From Jackrogersella multiformis (Eukaryota; Ascomycota; Sordariomycetes; Xylariales; Hypoxylaceae), in contig CADCXD010000019.1 in the NCBI GenBank assembly GCA_902806575.1, positions 372,001-436,000 of the forward strand: 64,000 nucleotides of DNA, read 5' to 3'. Below, in pieces: positions 23,883 to 35,026 of the stretch. How positions within the stretch are numbered: position 1 is the stretch's first letter; the number at the start of each line of letters is the position of its first letter. Under the pieces are notes generated by a model. That model worked only from the letters and a program-made list of their open reading frames with translations, was not told the DNA's origin and ran no database searches. The position numbers and the translations under genes are program-made.

Positions 23883-24288
23883 CTTGATAAGAAACGAAGT
23901 AGTGAACGAGAAATTTAGGTGAGTTTTTCTATTAGGAAAGTTTACACATTAGGTCAACCCTTTCTATCAAGGCACTTAAATAAGGATTGAATGAAAGGGA
24001 TGTGTTACAACCGAAGCACAATTACAGGTCTGGTACATGTAGACATAAGACAACTCGAAGACGCCGGAAAGAGACCAAACAACGGATTAAGATCGGGTAG
24101 GTGCTTAATAATAATAATAATAATCTGCTATGCTGCAAGGGCAAAATCCTTGACGCAGAGCGGCCGATAGCATGTGCATGAGACTAAGCATCCAGAACAA
24201 GACCAATGATAGTTGAAGCTATTTTTAGTAATTTTTTCCTACTGCTCTATGCCGGTCAAAGTGATAGGGTTTAAGTCCATCAACAACA
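23883..24288. other. Intergenic spacer with ATA microsatellite
   Basis: No gene seen. A (TAA)n run lies at about 24107-24123. Confidence 0.4.
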
Positions 24289-24943
24289 TCATCCCGCTTT
24301 GTCCGAGTTTACTACCGCCCATTCTTTCAATCCCATAAATTGGTTGCTTGTACAGGGTGTATCATTATACAACACTTGGTGCTCTGGGATTTTGCCTTCC
24401 TGCGTTGGGATTTGAAGGAAAATGGTTTCTGTAGTGCCTGGGTAAATACTTCCGTGGCCTTTTTCGCTGACGTCTGCAGTGTCCGCGAAAAACAGCATGC
24501 CCATTTCGCCCATCGATACCGTGACGTTGATCGAGCCATTGCTTGGTAGTGTTACCACCGCGAGCCCAGTAAGGATAATCACCCATCTGTTTCACGTAAG
24601 GATTTTACACAGGACTATATGATAGATAACTCGTTTCCTCCCAAAATAGAACATTCTTCGTATGGAGAAAGACTTACTGGTTAGAGGGCGCGTTGTGGAA
24701 CCCGCTGTCAAAGCCTGCCGGAATCACATTATACGTCATATTGGCAACGTTGCCTAGAGATGTGGCTTCCGTGCCGATGATGCCTAATTGCTCGGAGAAT
24801 ACGAAGGGAGCAGAGAGTGCCCAGCACTCGAAGCGGGAGTTTCCGCCATGAGCACCTAAAACCGTCACGTTAAGGCTGGTTGATAGTGCTACGTCGACAA
24901 TGGCGAATAGGAGCGCCAAGTGGAGCGAGAAAACACCCAACAT
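24289..24943 (-). CDS. Small secreted cupin-like protein
   Basis: Model: complement(join(24289..24586, 24678..24943)), 187 aa. The 91-nt intron (GTAAGT, CTTAC branch, AACAG) joins FHNAPSNQ to WVIILTGLAVVTL. Residues 1-22 are a signal peptide. The mature protein has NxT/S sequons (LNVT, NMT, NGS, NVT, NDT) and a jelly-roll-like pattern: HNAPSNQWVIILTG, SMGEMGMLFFADTADVSEKGHGSIYPG, TETIFLQIPT. This is the pattern of fungal extracellular cupin-like small proteins, in which HNAP and the E and H of the second half may bind a metal. Its role is unknown. Confidence 0.7.
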
Positions 24944-26064
24944 ATTTATAGCTTTTGGTGAGTTTAAAGGTGGCAGTTCGAGGAGAAGTATACTAGATGA
25001 AAGGACAGGTTTAACGTAGAGCTTGGTAAGTTGTTATATGTACCTAGGTAAGGTTAATATAATTGAAAAGAACGACAATGTTGACGATGCTGTCTCTCTT
25101 ACTGTACAAAGATATGATAAACGACGGCAGTTTTATATTACAGTCCTCATACTCCTGCTTATTCTCAGCATGGCTGGGTAATATATTTCTTGCTTGTGAA
25201 GCTGAAAATCCTTCAAACTGATCCTCTATTGTAACAAAATATTGCAACATCTGGCTGCAGTCTCGAGACGACTAAAGGCACGGTGTTGTGTGGTTCCTAT
25301 GCCTCATAGCTATTAATACCTACATGGGTACCTAGATAGATATCGAGGTAGGTAATAGTTATTCCTGCAGTGCAACATCCATAATACGGTAAGTAATCAC
25401 CAAGGGACCTCGGCCATAATATGATAGGTTATATAATCGATAAATGATCTAGAAACTCCACGCAACTTAGAAAGTAGGATCTGGAGCTTGGCATCGTTCT
25501 TAGATAGGTAGAAGGCCTGGCACTTGAAAGCCGGCTCGAGGAGGCGCTCCGTAGGATCATAGGTCCCGAATACCGATCTCACCTGGAGGGTCTCAACGTC
25601 CTAACTAGGCATATTTATAGATAGATTTGCACACCGCATACCTCAGTGGGATATCCTAGGGCTAGAACTTTCCAGCTTGTCCCGGCGTTCAGTGTACCTG
25701 TTAGCCAATTAACCAATCTCGAATGGTCCGCTCTGAATTGCCCCCAAAAATTCCGTCGATGAGGCTGTAAGGGAGGGGGTAAAGACTGCATGTGTCATTG
25801 GAATTATGCCCTAAGCCGAGACAATGTCTAACGCAAACAGGAATAACGATAGATGTATACCTACCTAAGGTACCTAAGGATTTGTTCTTAAACGAGTGTA
25901 TTTTGCATTCTGTAGTGTAACCTGGATAATGCCTGTCTTGGAGAATTCGGTAGCCATTTTAGGGATCTGCGTGACCTCTTCCCCTGCTGCCAGAGAGCCT
26001 GCTTGTCCTTTGTTCGTACAGTACTGTGTTCTGAGAATCCCGGTTCCACGTCTAGGTTAGATGT
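24944..26064. other. Gene-free spacer
   Basis: I checked this stretch for the missing C-terminal half of the methyltransferase at 27.7-28.3 kb and found no trace. CCTAGGTA palindromes occur at about 25041-25049 and 25860-25875. Confidence 0.4.
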
Positions 26065-27745
26065 CTAAATTGCACTCACTGTGTTCCCAAAGATCCTGTG
26101 ATTATGTGAGCTTCGGACACAGAGTAAGGAGATCAGAAGCCATACTAATACTGAGGACAAAGCCGCCAATAACTCCGAGACACCGTGGTTATCCGAACTT
26201 CTCACTCCCCAGTGGTACTGAGTTCTTTCTCTCGACTGGCACTCCACAATTACCATTGTTTTTGCTTCTATCAGCGGATGATTTACATCGCATCTCGAAA
26301 CGCTGAATGTGACGCCATTAATTGGCGTGGTACTCAACGAGTTTGCGAGAGCACTGATAGCATCGGGACCTTTCCCCTCAAGTCGTCGTTTTTTGCTATT
26401 GAAATTGACCAGAGCATCGATTGTTGTATATGCTCCATCTTTTGCTCCTACAGTTGTTGTTGTTGCCTGGATCCCATTTGGCGTGTAATGATAGTTCTCA
26501 GACTTGTTCATCTGCTTAACCTCTGCTGATAATATGCGATGATCCGGCTGAGAGATGAAATATCGCTTGAGAAAAAGCTTAGCAACATCGGCGGGTGGGA
26601 TAACGCCACCAATAGTCTCTGAAGTCTGCTTTACAACCTTAGAGAACTGGAGTTGGAGCCCCGTAGGAAGCTCGACGCTTAGCTGATGAGAAAGAGTCCA
26701 CGCCACGCCGGTCTTTCCACTTTGAGAATTAAGCCGTATAATATCATTATGGCTTAGTCCTAAATCCTGAGGGTCTATAGATAGATATGGTACTTTCCAA
26801 AATTGACGGGCGTCGCCGGATCCAGCCTTGAACTTCGCAATTCCCTTACTGATCGCATCTTGGTGTCCACCACTATACGCCGTGAAGAACAGATCTCCTG
26901 CGTAAGGCGCACGAGGGTGCACCTTTATATTTGTCAATTCCTCGACGACAGCCCGGACTGAGGCGATATTGGAAAAATCAACACCCGGATCAACTCCTTG
27001 AGAATAGAGGTTGAGGGCTAGCGTGACTAGGTCTACATTTCCAGACCTCTCTCCGTTTCCAAATAGACACCCCTCAACGCGCTCCGCACCAGCCATCAGC
27101 CCGAGTTCTGCAGCTGCCACTGCGCATCCCCTATCGTTGTGGACATGGAGTGACACGCACACCTTTTCCCTCTCAGATATAGAAGTTGAGAAGATTTCTA
27201 CTTGGTTGGCATACACGTTCGGTGTCGACATTTCCACCGTGGCAGGAAGATTGAGGATGATGGGATTCTGAACATTCGGGGCCCAGATCGCCTTGGCAGC
27301 TTCGCATAGTCGCAGGCAGAATGACACATCGGTACCGGAGAAGGCTTCCGGGCTGAACATCAAGTTCCAAGTTGTCGTTTGTTGAGACTGGTCGTCCTTG
27401 GTGATAGACTTGGCATACGTGACAGCCTCGACGACCCTATCGTGGACGTCTTGTTGCGAGAACCCAAAAACCGTGTCCAGCCAGACTGAACTAGCCGCGA
27501 AGTATAAGCTGATGATAGCTTTCTTGGCGCCTTTTAGACTCTGTACAGTCCGTTGAATGAGGTCCACTCTGCATGGACAGAGGACCTGCAGCCATACATC
27601 GTCGGGCACTAATTTTGGTGTCTCTACAAGTTGTCTAGTAAAGTTATAGTCGGTAACGCTGGATGTAGGAGTTGAGACCTCTATCTCCTTGTAACCCAGC
27701 TCGACCAGCATGTTGAAATATGTCAATTTTTGGCTAATGCTCTAT
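26065..27745 (-). pseudogene. 2-isopropylmalate synthase-like gene lacking its N-terminus
   Basis: About 555 codons are homologous to fungal alpha-isopropylmalate synthase (LeuA type): FNMLVELGYKEIEVS, PDDVWLQVL, IILNLPATVEMSTPNVYANQ, SLHVHNDRGCAVAAAE (metal-binding HxH), EGCLFGNGERSGNVDLVTLALN, and the C-terminal regulatory LeuA dimerisation domain (KDGAYTTIDALVNF, ITF-like end). The homology begins abruptly at SISQKLTYF (about 27740). The preceding segment with the essential DLRDGNQ metal and catalytic motif is absent; an in-frame TAG precedes it and methyltransferase coding sequence lies directly upstream. The first ATG in frame is at 27711. The last 25 residues (from LVWLLISLL) diverge and may hide an intron with a GTATGG donor. 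Without the RDG motif the product should not condense acetyl-CoA with 2-oxoisovalerate. Confidence 0.75.
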
Positions 27746-28253
27746 AGAAAATACGTCAGCCACCACGAAGCGTGACTGTAGTGTCTTCCGATCGAGAAAG
27801 AAGTCGTAGCCAAGTTCCATCAAAGCCCCTGCGACATCGAGGCCGATGAGTCGGTCAGAAGGAACGCCGTCCTGGACCAGTTGGCGCAGGTCTTGCCCGA
27901 AACAACAACCGACATCCAAATAGGTGGCGTCTGCGACACCGAGGCGCTCTACGATGGTGTCGTACAGTGGATGAGTGATCAGGGTCAGATTTGCAAAGCG
28001 GTAGAGCCTGATGCAAGGATAGGGGTTGGCTGCGAAACCCCTTTCTCGCTATATTGTCTACGTCAGTTTAGTTAAACGACATTATTCCGAAATAGATTCT
28101 TACTATGCCATTCACATGCTTGACAACCTCAGAACTAGGCACCTTGGAGTAGTTCTCGAGAAGTTTGCGAATAGGCTCGTTGACTTGTGTCAAATCATCC
28201 TGATACCATCCTCTATTCCGCTCAGGAAATGAGGTATCATTGGTAGCTGCCAT
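27734..28253 (-). pseudogene. SAM-dependent methyltransferase (AusD-like), truncated after motif I region
   Basis: Model: complement(join(27734..28048, 28104..28253)), 154 codons. The 55-nt intron (GTAAGA, CTAAAC/CTGAC branch, ATATAG) joins VVKHVNGI to RERGFAANPYPCIRLYRF. The product follows fungal methyltransferases of meroterpenoid and related clusters: IRKLLENYSKVPSSEVV, PYPCI, SAM motif I YLDVGCCFGQDLRQLV, RLIGLDV and RFVVADVF. Complete members have about 270-290 residues. Here homology stops at ADVF, and after SIEH comes TAG, directly against the start of isopropylmalate-synthase homology in another frame. The substrate-binding half is missing, so activity is unlikely. Confidence 0.75.
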
Positions 28254-28347
28254 TTCGGAGACTTGGCGTGATGTTAGTTATTTTCAAGTGTGTACGAAAA
28301 GGTAATGGTGATGAACAGAAAGAGTAGGGTAAAATATAAAAGCAAAA

Positions 28348-28420
28348 GTGTAAATGTGTAAATGTGTAAATGTGTAAAGGTGATAGGTGATAGGAAATCG
28401 GTGATCGGTGATCGGTGATC
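28348..28420 (+). repeat. Compound minisatellite
   Basis: Four copies of TGTGTAAA are followed by GGTGATAG copies and then three copies of GGTGATC. It lies in the leader region of the truncated methyltransferase gene. Confidence 0.8.
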
Positions 28421-28506
28421 TGGGCAGGAATGTAAGGATATGTACTTTTATTTATTGGAATTCTGGTACTTCGATACTTGATAGCCCTATCATAATTGGA
28501 ACTTAC

Positions 28507-28533
28507 TACCTACCTAGGTACCTAGGTACCTAG
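28507..28533. repeat. TACCTAGGTA palindrome cluster (example)
   Basis: Overlapping copies of the self-complementary decamer TACCTAGGTA. This is one of dozens of such clusters in intergenic DNA throughout the window; other clear ones are near 13793, 18478, 38043, 39271, 57738 and 57812. I saw almost none inside the coding exons. Confidence 0.8.
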
Positions 28534-29008
28534 TATGAGTCGATTTGAGAGGCTGAGATTATGAAGTAGGCATTGATGATGTTGTATTAAGCATTCAAGG
28601 TTGACTCAAGAAGAGCTTCCAGGGTTGCAAGGTTGCAAGGTTGAATGTAACCTTGCCTGGGTAGGTTCTAACCGTTAGATCTTGGAACTTAAATACCCGT
28701 GGGATGGAAGGCCTTCTAGCTACCTAGGTACCTGGTATTACATAGTACTAAGTTACCTGGTACCTGCCCAGACAGCTTTTATAGTGCCCCGCACTTTGTA
28801 CCTCCCTCCAGGGCTGTCCTCGTTGGTCCTTCCGAGCGCTTCCACCTCGTGCCCGACCGACCCTGTCCTGTGGACCTGTACGTACCCGTAGGTACCGGTA
28901 TCACAACCTTAGTGACATCCATACCGGTATCACAAATGATAACCGGAAGTACCTAGCTGCTAGGTACCTACCTACATACATACCTCGGTTAGGTAGGTAG
29001 GTATCTCC

Positions 29009-30429
29009 TTACAGGAGGTCTCCCTTTGTCTTCTTGCTGAACGTTCTAAGGTTATGGACATTGTGATCATACGCGTCTGCTTCCTCCAGCTCGATGTATG
29101 TCTCCCCTTCTAGCGGCCTGATTCTTTGAGATATAACTGTAGAAAATTCATTGCTGTGCTGTCCCCTGTACAAAATGTCGTCGCGGCGGTAGTTCCCGTT
29201 TAGAATGCTAGCAGTCGGTCCCGGGCGTTGTTTCTTTTTTAAAACCGGTCCCAATTCGGGAAGGCTCACACAAAGAATCCCCGTCGTCAGTTCGGCTAGC
29301 CTAGCCTCTAATCAGATTATGTTCTTGTTTTTATGTATCGAAGTATCTACATAGGGGTAGGTATCGAAGTATTGACTCACCCCCACATAATAATCTCGGG
29401 CTGAACCCAGGTCTTGTCGGGGTTGTTGACGCCTTGGAACCGTACAAGAGTACCCGCCAAACTGAATGCTGGAGCGCTATTACACGATTCGGTGATTAGC
29501 TGGGGATTACCAATAGGTCAATTACCAGGTACCTAGGGTTACCAACCACAAGCCAAAAGTAAAGACCAACACCACAGCAACCTTCTTCTGGGACCTCATA
29601 TTCAGTCCCCATACTGCTCTTACCGGGAGCAAAAGAATGATCAAGTCGGTTACTGTATTAAATATCCCACTAACGTTGAGTAGCGTGGAAGTATCAATAC
29701 AAGATCCCGGGATTTTGTTGTCGAAAATCTTTGCTCTAGGGACGCACTCCCAGATCTTGACGATGCTGATTGCTGTGTAGAACAAGATGAGTAGGGCGAT
29801 CAAAAATACGATGGCCCTGTCAAAAGGGCTCCGGCGTTGGGACGAGAAGACCCGGCGGTAGAGCCATAACACCGCGAGCTTCGCAATGCAAATCGTGATT
29901 CCGTAATGGATGGAGGAGATGTTGAACCACTATAAAAACTAATCAGTAACCACAAACCCCCTTTCTCGCCTGCCTGAAGTCGGTTGGACTCTTACATAAG
30001 ATGCTTCCTGGGCTTGGGCAGGTGTAATGTCCCATCCATGTTTTCCACCATTGTGTGCCATCGTAGAAGCACCAACGCCAGTGAAGGATACCGTACCAAC
30101 CTACGAGGATCAACGATTAATAACTGGACCTTGTCTGTGGATCTCTCCGCCTGTCCATGCGCCGAGCTTACCCAGGCAGTGAGCGCGAGCCCTTTTGCCC
30201 ATGTTAGTTTGTACCCAATTGCATGAGGACCTAGGCTCAACTAACAGTCTTCGAAAGTCCATGTTCGCCTGATAAAGATTCTGACATAGGTCCTAAGGCC
30301 GAACAGAGTCACTACCAAAGGAAGACTGACTCCCATGGCAATGTTCATTTTTTTGACTAATGACGGCGGATTCACGAAATTCGATGTCACTCCGGGAGGA
30401 GGGGGTAAGGTGGGTGTTGGTGTCGACAT
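29009..30429 (-). CDS. Seven-helix integral membrane protein (fungal rhodopsin-like/PTH11-related domain)
   Basis: Model: complement(join(29009..29300, 29381..29476, 29547..29929, 29996..30100, 30172..30191, 30246..30429)), 359 aa. All five introns obey GT-AG and keep frame; exon 2 is only 20 nt. Spliced joins restore FEDWLALTAWVGTVSFTGV, EASYWFNISSIHYGITICIAKLAVLWLYRRVF, FGLCAPAFSLAGTLVRFQG and IIMWGLAELTTGILCVSLPELGP. These are signature blocks of the large fungal seven-transmembrane family annotated as 'rhodopsin domain' or 'integral membrane protein'. There is no CFEM domain. The cytoplasmic tail is basic and then acidic. Roles proposed for relatives include surface sensing; none can be assigned here. 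Confidence 0.85.
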
Positions 30430-31156
30430 TCTGCCCTTTCCTTATTAGTGGTATAGATATGAACTTGATCAGTCATAACTCAGAGGGACATGGGACGGTT
30501 GCGAGGAAATACGCCCTTACAGGAGGTTCGACTAATTTGTATTAGGTTAAAAAAAGGTAATAAACCAGTCTTCCACCAAGCGACTGTAATAAGGCTAGGG
30601 AGGGCTGTTTAATATTAATAACAATAGCATCATGACAACAAGGTCTGGAATAATTCCTCAAGGTAAGGTACAGATTTTACTATGAAGATTATACTATAAT
30701 ACTATGTACCAATACTTCGAAACTACCTATCCACCAGCCTACCTATCATGGTAGGTACCTAGAGGTGTATTAAGAAAAGAATAGGTGCCGTGTGGCACCG
30801 TGAATTAAGATACTTATAAATAAGCTACCTAGCTAACTAGGGGTAGGTAGGTCTTAGTTCGACATGCATATTTAGATCAACTGCATTACGCTGTGAAACC
30901 AACAAAGAACATATTTGTCCGAAGCTGCAGAGATGCAAGAATCCTTTAAGCCTCCAATATCTCCTCAACCCAGCCTGAATAATTGTTTCTCCTGCTTGTC
31001 CCCCAGCCCTCAACTGATCGGCCGTCTTTCGTCTTCCGCCTTCCACCTCCCACCTCACTCTGTTCTTCCTATTTTTATGTCTATCAACACTGCATTTTCG
31101 TAGGATACCTGGCCTAGTTAATTATTTGAGTTGCTCTATTCTTTGTGAAACCCGAA
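30430..31156. other. Divergent promoter region between membrane-protein and MFS genes
   Basis: No gene seen. CT-rich leader sequence at 30985-31085 probably belongs to the MFS gene. Confidence 0.4.
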
Positions 31157-32700
31157 ATGGAGAATTCCAAAGATGCAGAAGTTCCAGTTCGGAACGAGGC
31201 GAATCAGGATACGGGGTCTACCCGCTCGCACTCGACTCTTCAACCACCCTTGCACCTTCATGTCGACGAAGCCAAGCTACTACGCAAGATTGACCTACAT
31301 GTATTGCCGGTACTATTCATGATGTATATCGTAGCATTTCTGGACCGGTAAGTATGGCCGTCCCTTCGGAAACATCCGATTTTGACTGTCTGTAGTGTCA
31401 ACATCTCCAACGCGCTTACATTGGGTTTACCTGCGGAGCTTGGCCTCAAGGGCGACCAGCCAAACATTGCCCTCACTATTTTCTTTATCCCATATATCCT
31501 CTTTGAGATCCCGTCCAACATCATTATGAAGAAGCTCAGTCCTCATATCTGGCTCTCTGCATGCATTCTATGTTTCGGGATTATAATGATATGCCAAGGC
31601 TTTGTGCATAATTACAGCGGGCTGCTCGCTACTCGATTCTTTCTGGGGCTCACCGAAGCCGGCATCTTCCCGGGTAGTTTCTACTTGATTAGTTTCTGGT
31701 ATGAGAAAGCCGAGGCCCAAAAACGGTTTACCGTATACTGGTCAAGTACGATCTGTGCTGGAGCCTTCGGAGGCCTGCTCGCTAGTGCCATAGCCAACAT
31801 GGACGGCATCCGCGGACTTCGCAGCTGGAGATGGGTTTTTATACTGGAGGGCATCGCGACCTTTCTGGTTGGTATCATAGCCTTCTTCTGCGTCACAGAC
31901 TTCCCAAGAGAAGCAAAATGGTTATCTCGAGAAGAAAGAGAGTTCCTGCTAAGGAAAACGGAGTCCAACGAGTCTTATACAGTTCCTGTTACTATCAAAG
32001 ACGTGTTGGGTTTCCTCTCACGGCCTAAGCACTGGTTTGCAGCCCTCATGTACTTCAGTAAGTCCATATTTCCTTACCTGAACTCCCCATGCATCAACAT
32101 TAATCCTAGGTAGCAATATTGGTTCCTTCTTATTCCATTGTATACTTTCTTCCCACTATCATCCAGGCTCTTGGCTACACAACAATACAAACCCAATTAC
32201 ATTCAGTCCCACCGTTTGCCGCCGCGTTCGGCTTTGCCATGGTCGTAGCGTACACCTCCGACAGGCTTCAGATGCGTTCACCTTTTATCTTTCTCGGTCT
32301 TGCGCTGCTGATCAGCGGTCTCGCGATACTCATCTCCGTCCACGGCGCGGCACATTTTTCCGCCGAATATGCGGCGCTTTGCCTTGTATCCATGGGCTCC
32401 TTTGGCGTCGGCGGAAATATCGTTTGTTGGTATGTGATGAATCTGCGGGGCCATGTAGAACGAAGTATAGGGTCGGCGTGGATGATCTGCTTTGGGAATA
32501 TGGGCGGGATCGTTGCAACGTTCCTCTTCATGAGGAAAGACGCGCCGTACTATACTTCCGGTTACTCGGTCTGCCTCGCTATGGGCGCTCTTTGCGTAGT
32601 CTCGTGTGCCGGATACGGACTGCTTCTCAGAAGGGAAATAAAAACAATGGAAAAGGACGCAACGGTTGAAGGCTTCAAGAAACAGTCCCTTTTTCTATGA
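31157..32700 (+). CDS. MFS permease, allantoate/anion:cation symporter (Dal5/Tna1) family
   Basis: Model: join(31157..31347, 31396..32057, 32114..32700), 479 aa. Start is ATG 31157; the frame continues upstream only to a GTG. Introns of 48 and 56 nt restore AFLDRVNISNALTLGL and MYFTILVPSYSIVYFLPTIIQALGY. Family blocks: LLRKIDLHVLPVLFMMYIVAFLDRVNISNA at the first helix, FEIPSNIIMKK in helices 2-3, RFFLGLTEAGIFPG, RSWRWVFILEGI and CVTDFPREAKWLSREER. About 12 helices. Such carriers import organic anions such as allantoate, ureidosuccinate, nicotinate or pantothenate with protons. The substrate here is unknown. It faces away from the seven-helix gene. Confidence 0.9.
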
Positions 32701-33002
32701 ATCTACGGTTCTGTACCTTAGTACATTAAATATTTCTTGTATAATGTAATATGTTCCTTGTTTCTTACTCTATTTCGTCGCGTTCAAAGTCGAAAATCGT
32801 ACAACTTAAGAACTCGCATCTCTGAAGGTAGGACAGGATAATAGTTCAGGGACCTGTGACTTATAAACCTGTCGGGGCCGAAATAATGTAGAGACGTACA
32901 TCGCGCATATATCTTGAAAATGGCTGGGCTTTATTATGAGTGATGCTATTTACAGGAGTGCCTTTTTTACTCTTTATTATAATACTCAAGACGGCATGAC
33001 TA
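32701..33002. other. Intergenic spacer, left flank of mobile element
   Basis: No gene seen. Confidence 0.35.
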
Positions 33003-34279
33003 CCGTTATCCCCTCTCCTGTCCGTGAAGGGCACGGACCATTTACTGGTCTTTACTCAAAGTACCGGTACTTAATCCCATTATTTTAAAGAGGTTTTATT
33101 AATAAGGTTTTTACGGTGTCGTAATAATCGGATTAATTAATACTTAATAACTTATTTAATAAAATACGTTTAACGTTTATTATATTAATATTAAAGTTTT
33201 TATAATTAATATTAATAATATTTTTTTATATATAATTTATAATATAATTTTAAATATTATTAATAATAAATATTATTTAACGTAAAATATATTATAATAT
33301 ATTATATATAAATTATTTAAAAACGTTTTAAATTTTTTTTAAAATAAATTAAATTTAATTAAATAATATTTAAAATTAAAAAATATATAATTAATTTAAT
33401 AAAAATATCGTAAAAAATATCGTAAAAAATATTACGTAATTATAATATAATTAAATATATTAATTTTTAAATTAACGTAATAATTTTAAATTAAAATATA
33501 AAAAGTTATAATATTATATATAAATAACGCGTTTTAAAAGTTATTAAATAAATATATTATAATATTTAATTATTAAATTATAAAAAAATAACGAAAATAT
33601 TACGATAAAAGTTTAAACGTTAATCGTTTAAAAAAAAGTTTAAAATTAATTAAGAAAAAAATAACTTAAAGTTTTTTAATATAATCGTTTTTTAAAATAA
33701 TTTTATAAACGTAATATAATTATATTTAAATCGTTTAATTAATTATTTTAATTAATTATTTTAATAAATTTTTATATAAATATTAAATAAATTATACGAT
33801 AAAATAAAATAAAATATTACGAAATAATAATTAATTTTTAAATTAATATAATAATTTTAAAATTAATATAATAATTTATAATTTATAAATTTATTTAAGT
33901 TTTATTTTTATTTTTTTATTAAAAACGTTTTTTAAATAAATTTTATTATTAAATAAAATATATTTATATAAATATTTACGTAAATAAATTAATAAAAAAT
34001 AATCGTTACGCGTAATTATTTTTAATTAAAAAAATTAAAAACTTTTTATTTATTTATTTAAATATATATAATTTTAAATAATAATTATTAAATAATAATT
34101 ATAAAATAAAAATAATAATTACGCGTTAAACGCGATATACGCGTCGTCGAAAAGAAATTTACCCGCTCCGGTCCCACTCTTATTTAGCCGCAAGGCGCTA
34201 ATGGCAGGTACAAAGAGTACAAAGTGAAAAGTCACTCGGTAAGGATTAAAGGTGGGGCAAACAGGAGAGGGGATAACGT
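33003..34279. mobile_element. TA-flanked terminal-inverted-repeat element, interior RIP-degraded
   Basis: The left end 33003-33021 (CCGTTATCCCCTCTCCTGT) and the right end 34261-34279 (its reverse complement except the outermost base) form 19-bp inverted repeats matching at 18 positions. Both are directly flanked by TA (33001-33002 and 34280-34281), the target duplication of Tc1/mariner/pogo (Fot1-like) elements. The element is 1277 bp. From about 33090 to 34150 it is almost pure A+T. By eye nearly every remaining C is in CpG or CpT, while CpA and TpG are almost absent. That is the RIP footprint. No transposase is readable. It is either a non-autonomous copy or one destroyed by RIP. Confidence 0.75.
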
Positions 34280-35026
34280 TAGCGGACGGCATCCTTATGG
34301 CCCCGCCAAGTTTCTGAACCAGAAGTCATGACTACTAAATCCAAATCTCATGTCAATCCTTACCTTGCCATACTCAATCAGCAATGGCCTTGGATGCTGT
34401 CCAAATACTAAGGGTTCACCTACTCCCTGACAATTACCCATATACCTATTGGCTGAGTAAATGATGTCTGACGTAATAGGGAAGGTAGTATTTTGGTAGA
34501 ATCGCGATTTAAAGGAGGCCCTTGTGTAGGTACACATTGGCTACTCGCATGCAGTGAATGACACTTCTCTTGCAGCAAATTGAACCAATTGTACACTCTC
34601 CCACTCTTCAATAAAACCTTTAGAATCTCACACCGATGTAGTGAATTGCCTGATATGATCTGTCATATGAGATTACTTAAAAAGCAGGCTGCCGTACCTA
34701 TTTTGCCTTTTAAGCGCGTCTATCTATACATGAGTAAGATGATATTTCATTGTTGATAGCCTAACTCTGAACTATCATATTCCACTCGACTTCAGTTAGA
34801 TTCAGATTAATTTTATTTGGGCTGTCAGTTTCCGATGGCGATATTACAGCTTGGGATTATGATTTGATAATAACTCGACCGGCTTCCTGTCGGGTGAGCG
34901 CATATGCCGCCGGTGGTAGCACGACTGCTACACCGGGCGGCCTAGAGATGACTAGAGATAGGTATATGGGAACTTTTACTCATGCTCTCCCCTTTCTCAA
35001 CATCTTAAAATCTTCCCTTGAAGGAC
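34280..35026. other. Intergenic spacer, right flank of mobile element
   Basis: No gene seen. Contains a GCCGCCGGTGG-type GC patch at about 34903-34940. Confidence 0.35.

Larger units (their letters stand above)
28254..29008. other. Repeat-rich spacer
   Basis: No gene seen. Holds the minisatellite at 28348-28420 and dense CCTAGGTA palindromes (28507-28533, 28718-28735 and 28955-29005). Confidence 0.45.

Noticed and set aside
28682..28891. 69-aa ORF at the palindrome-rich spacer
   Set aside because: Its codons run through TACCTAGGTA palindromes, so it is open only by composition.
33090..34150. AT-rich block as centromere or mitochondrial insert
   Set aside because: It is only about 1 kb, bounded by inverted repeats with TA duplications, and its C/G context fits RIP rather than organellar DNA.
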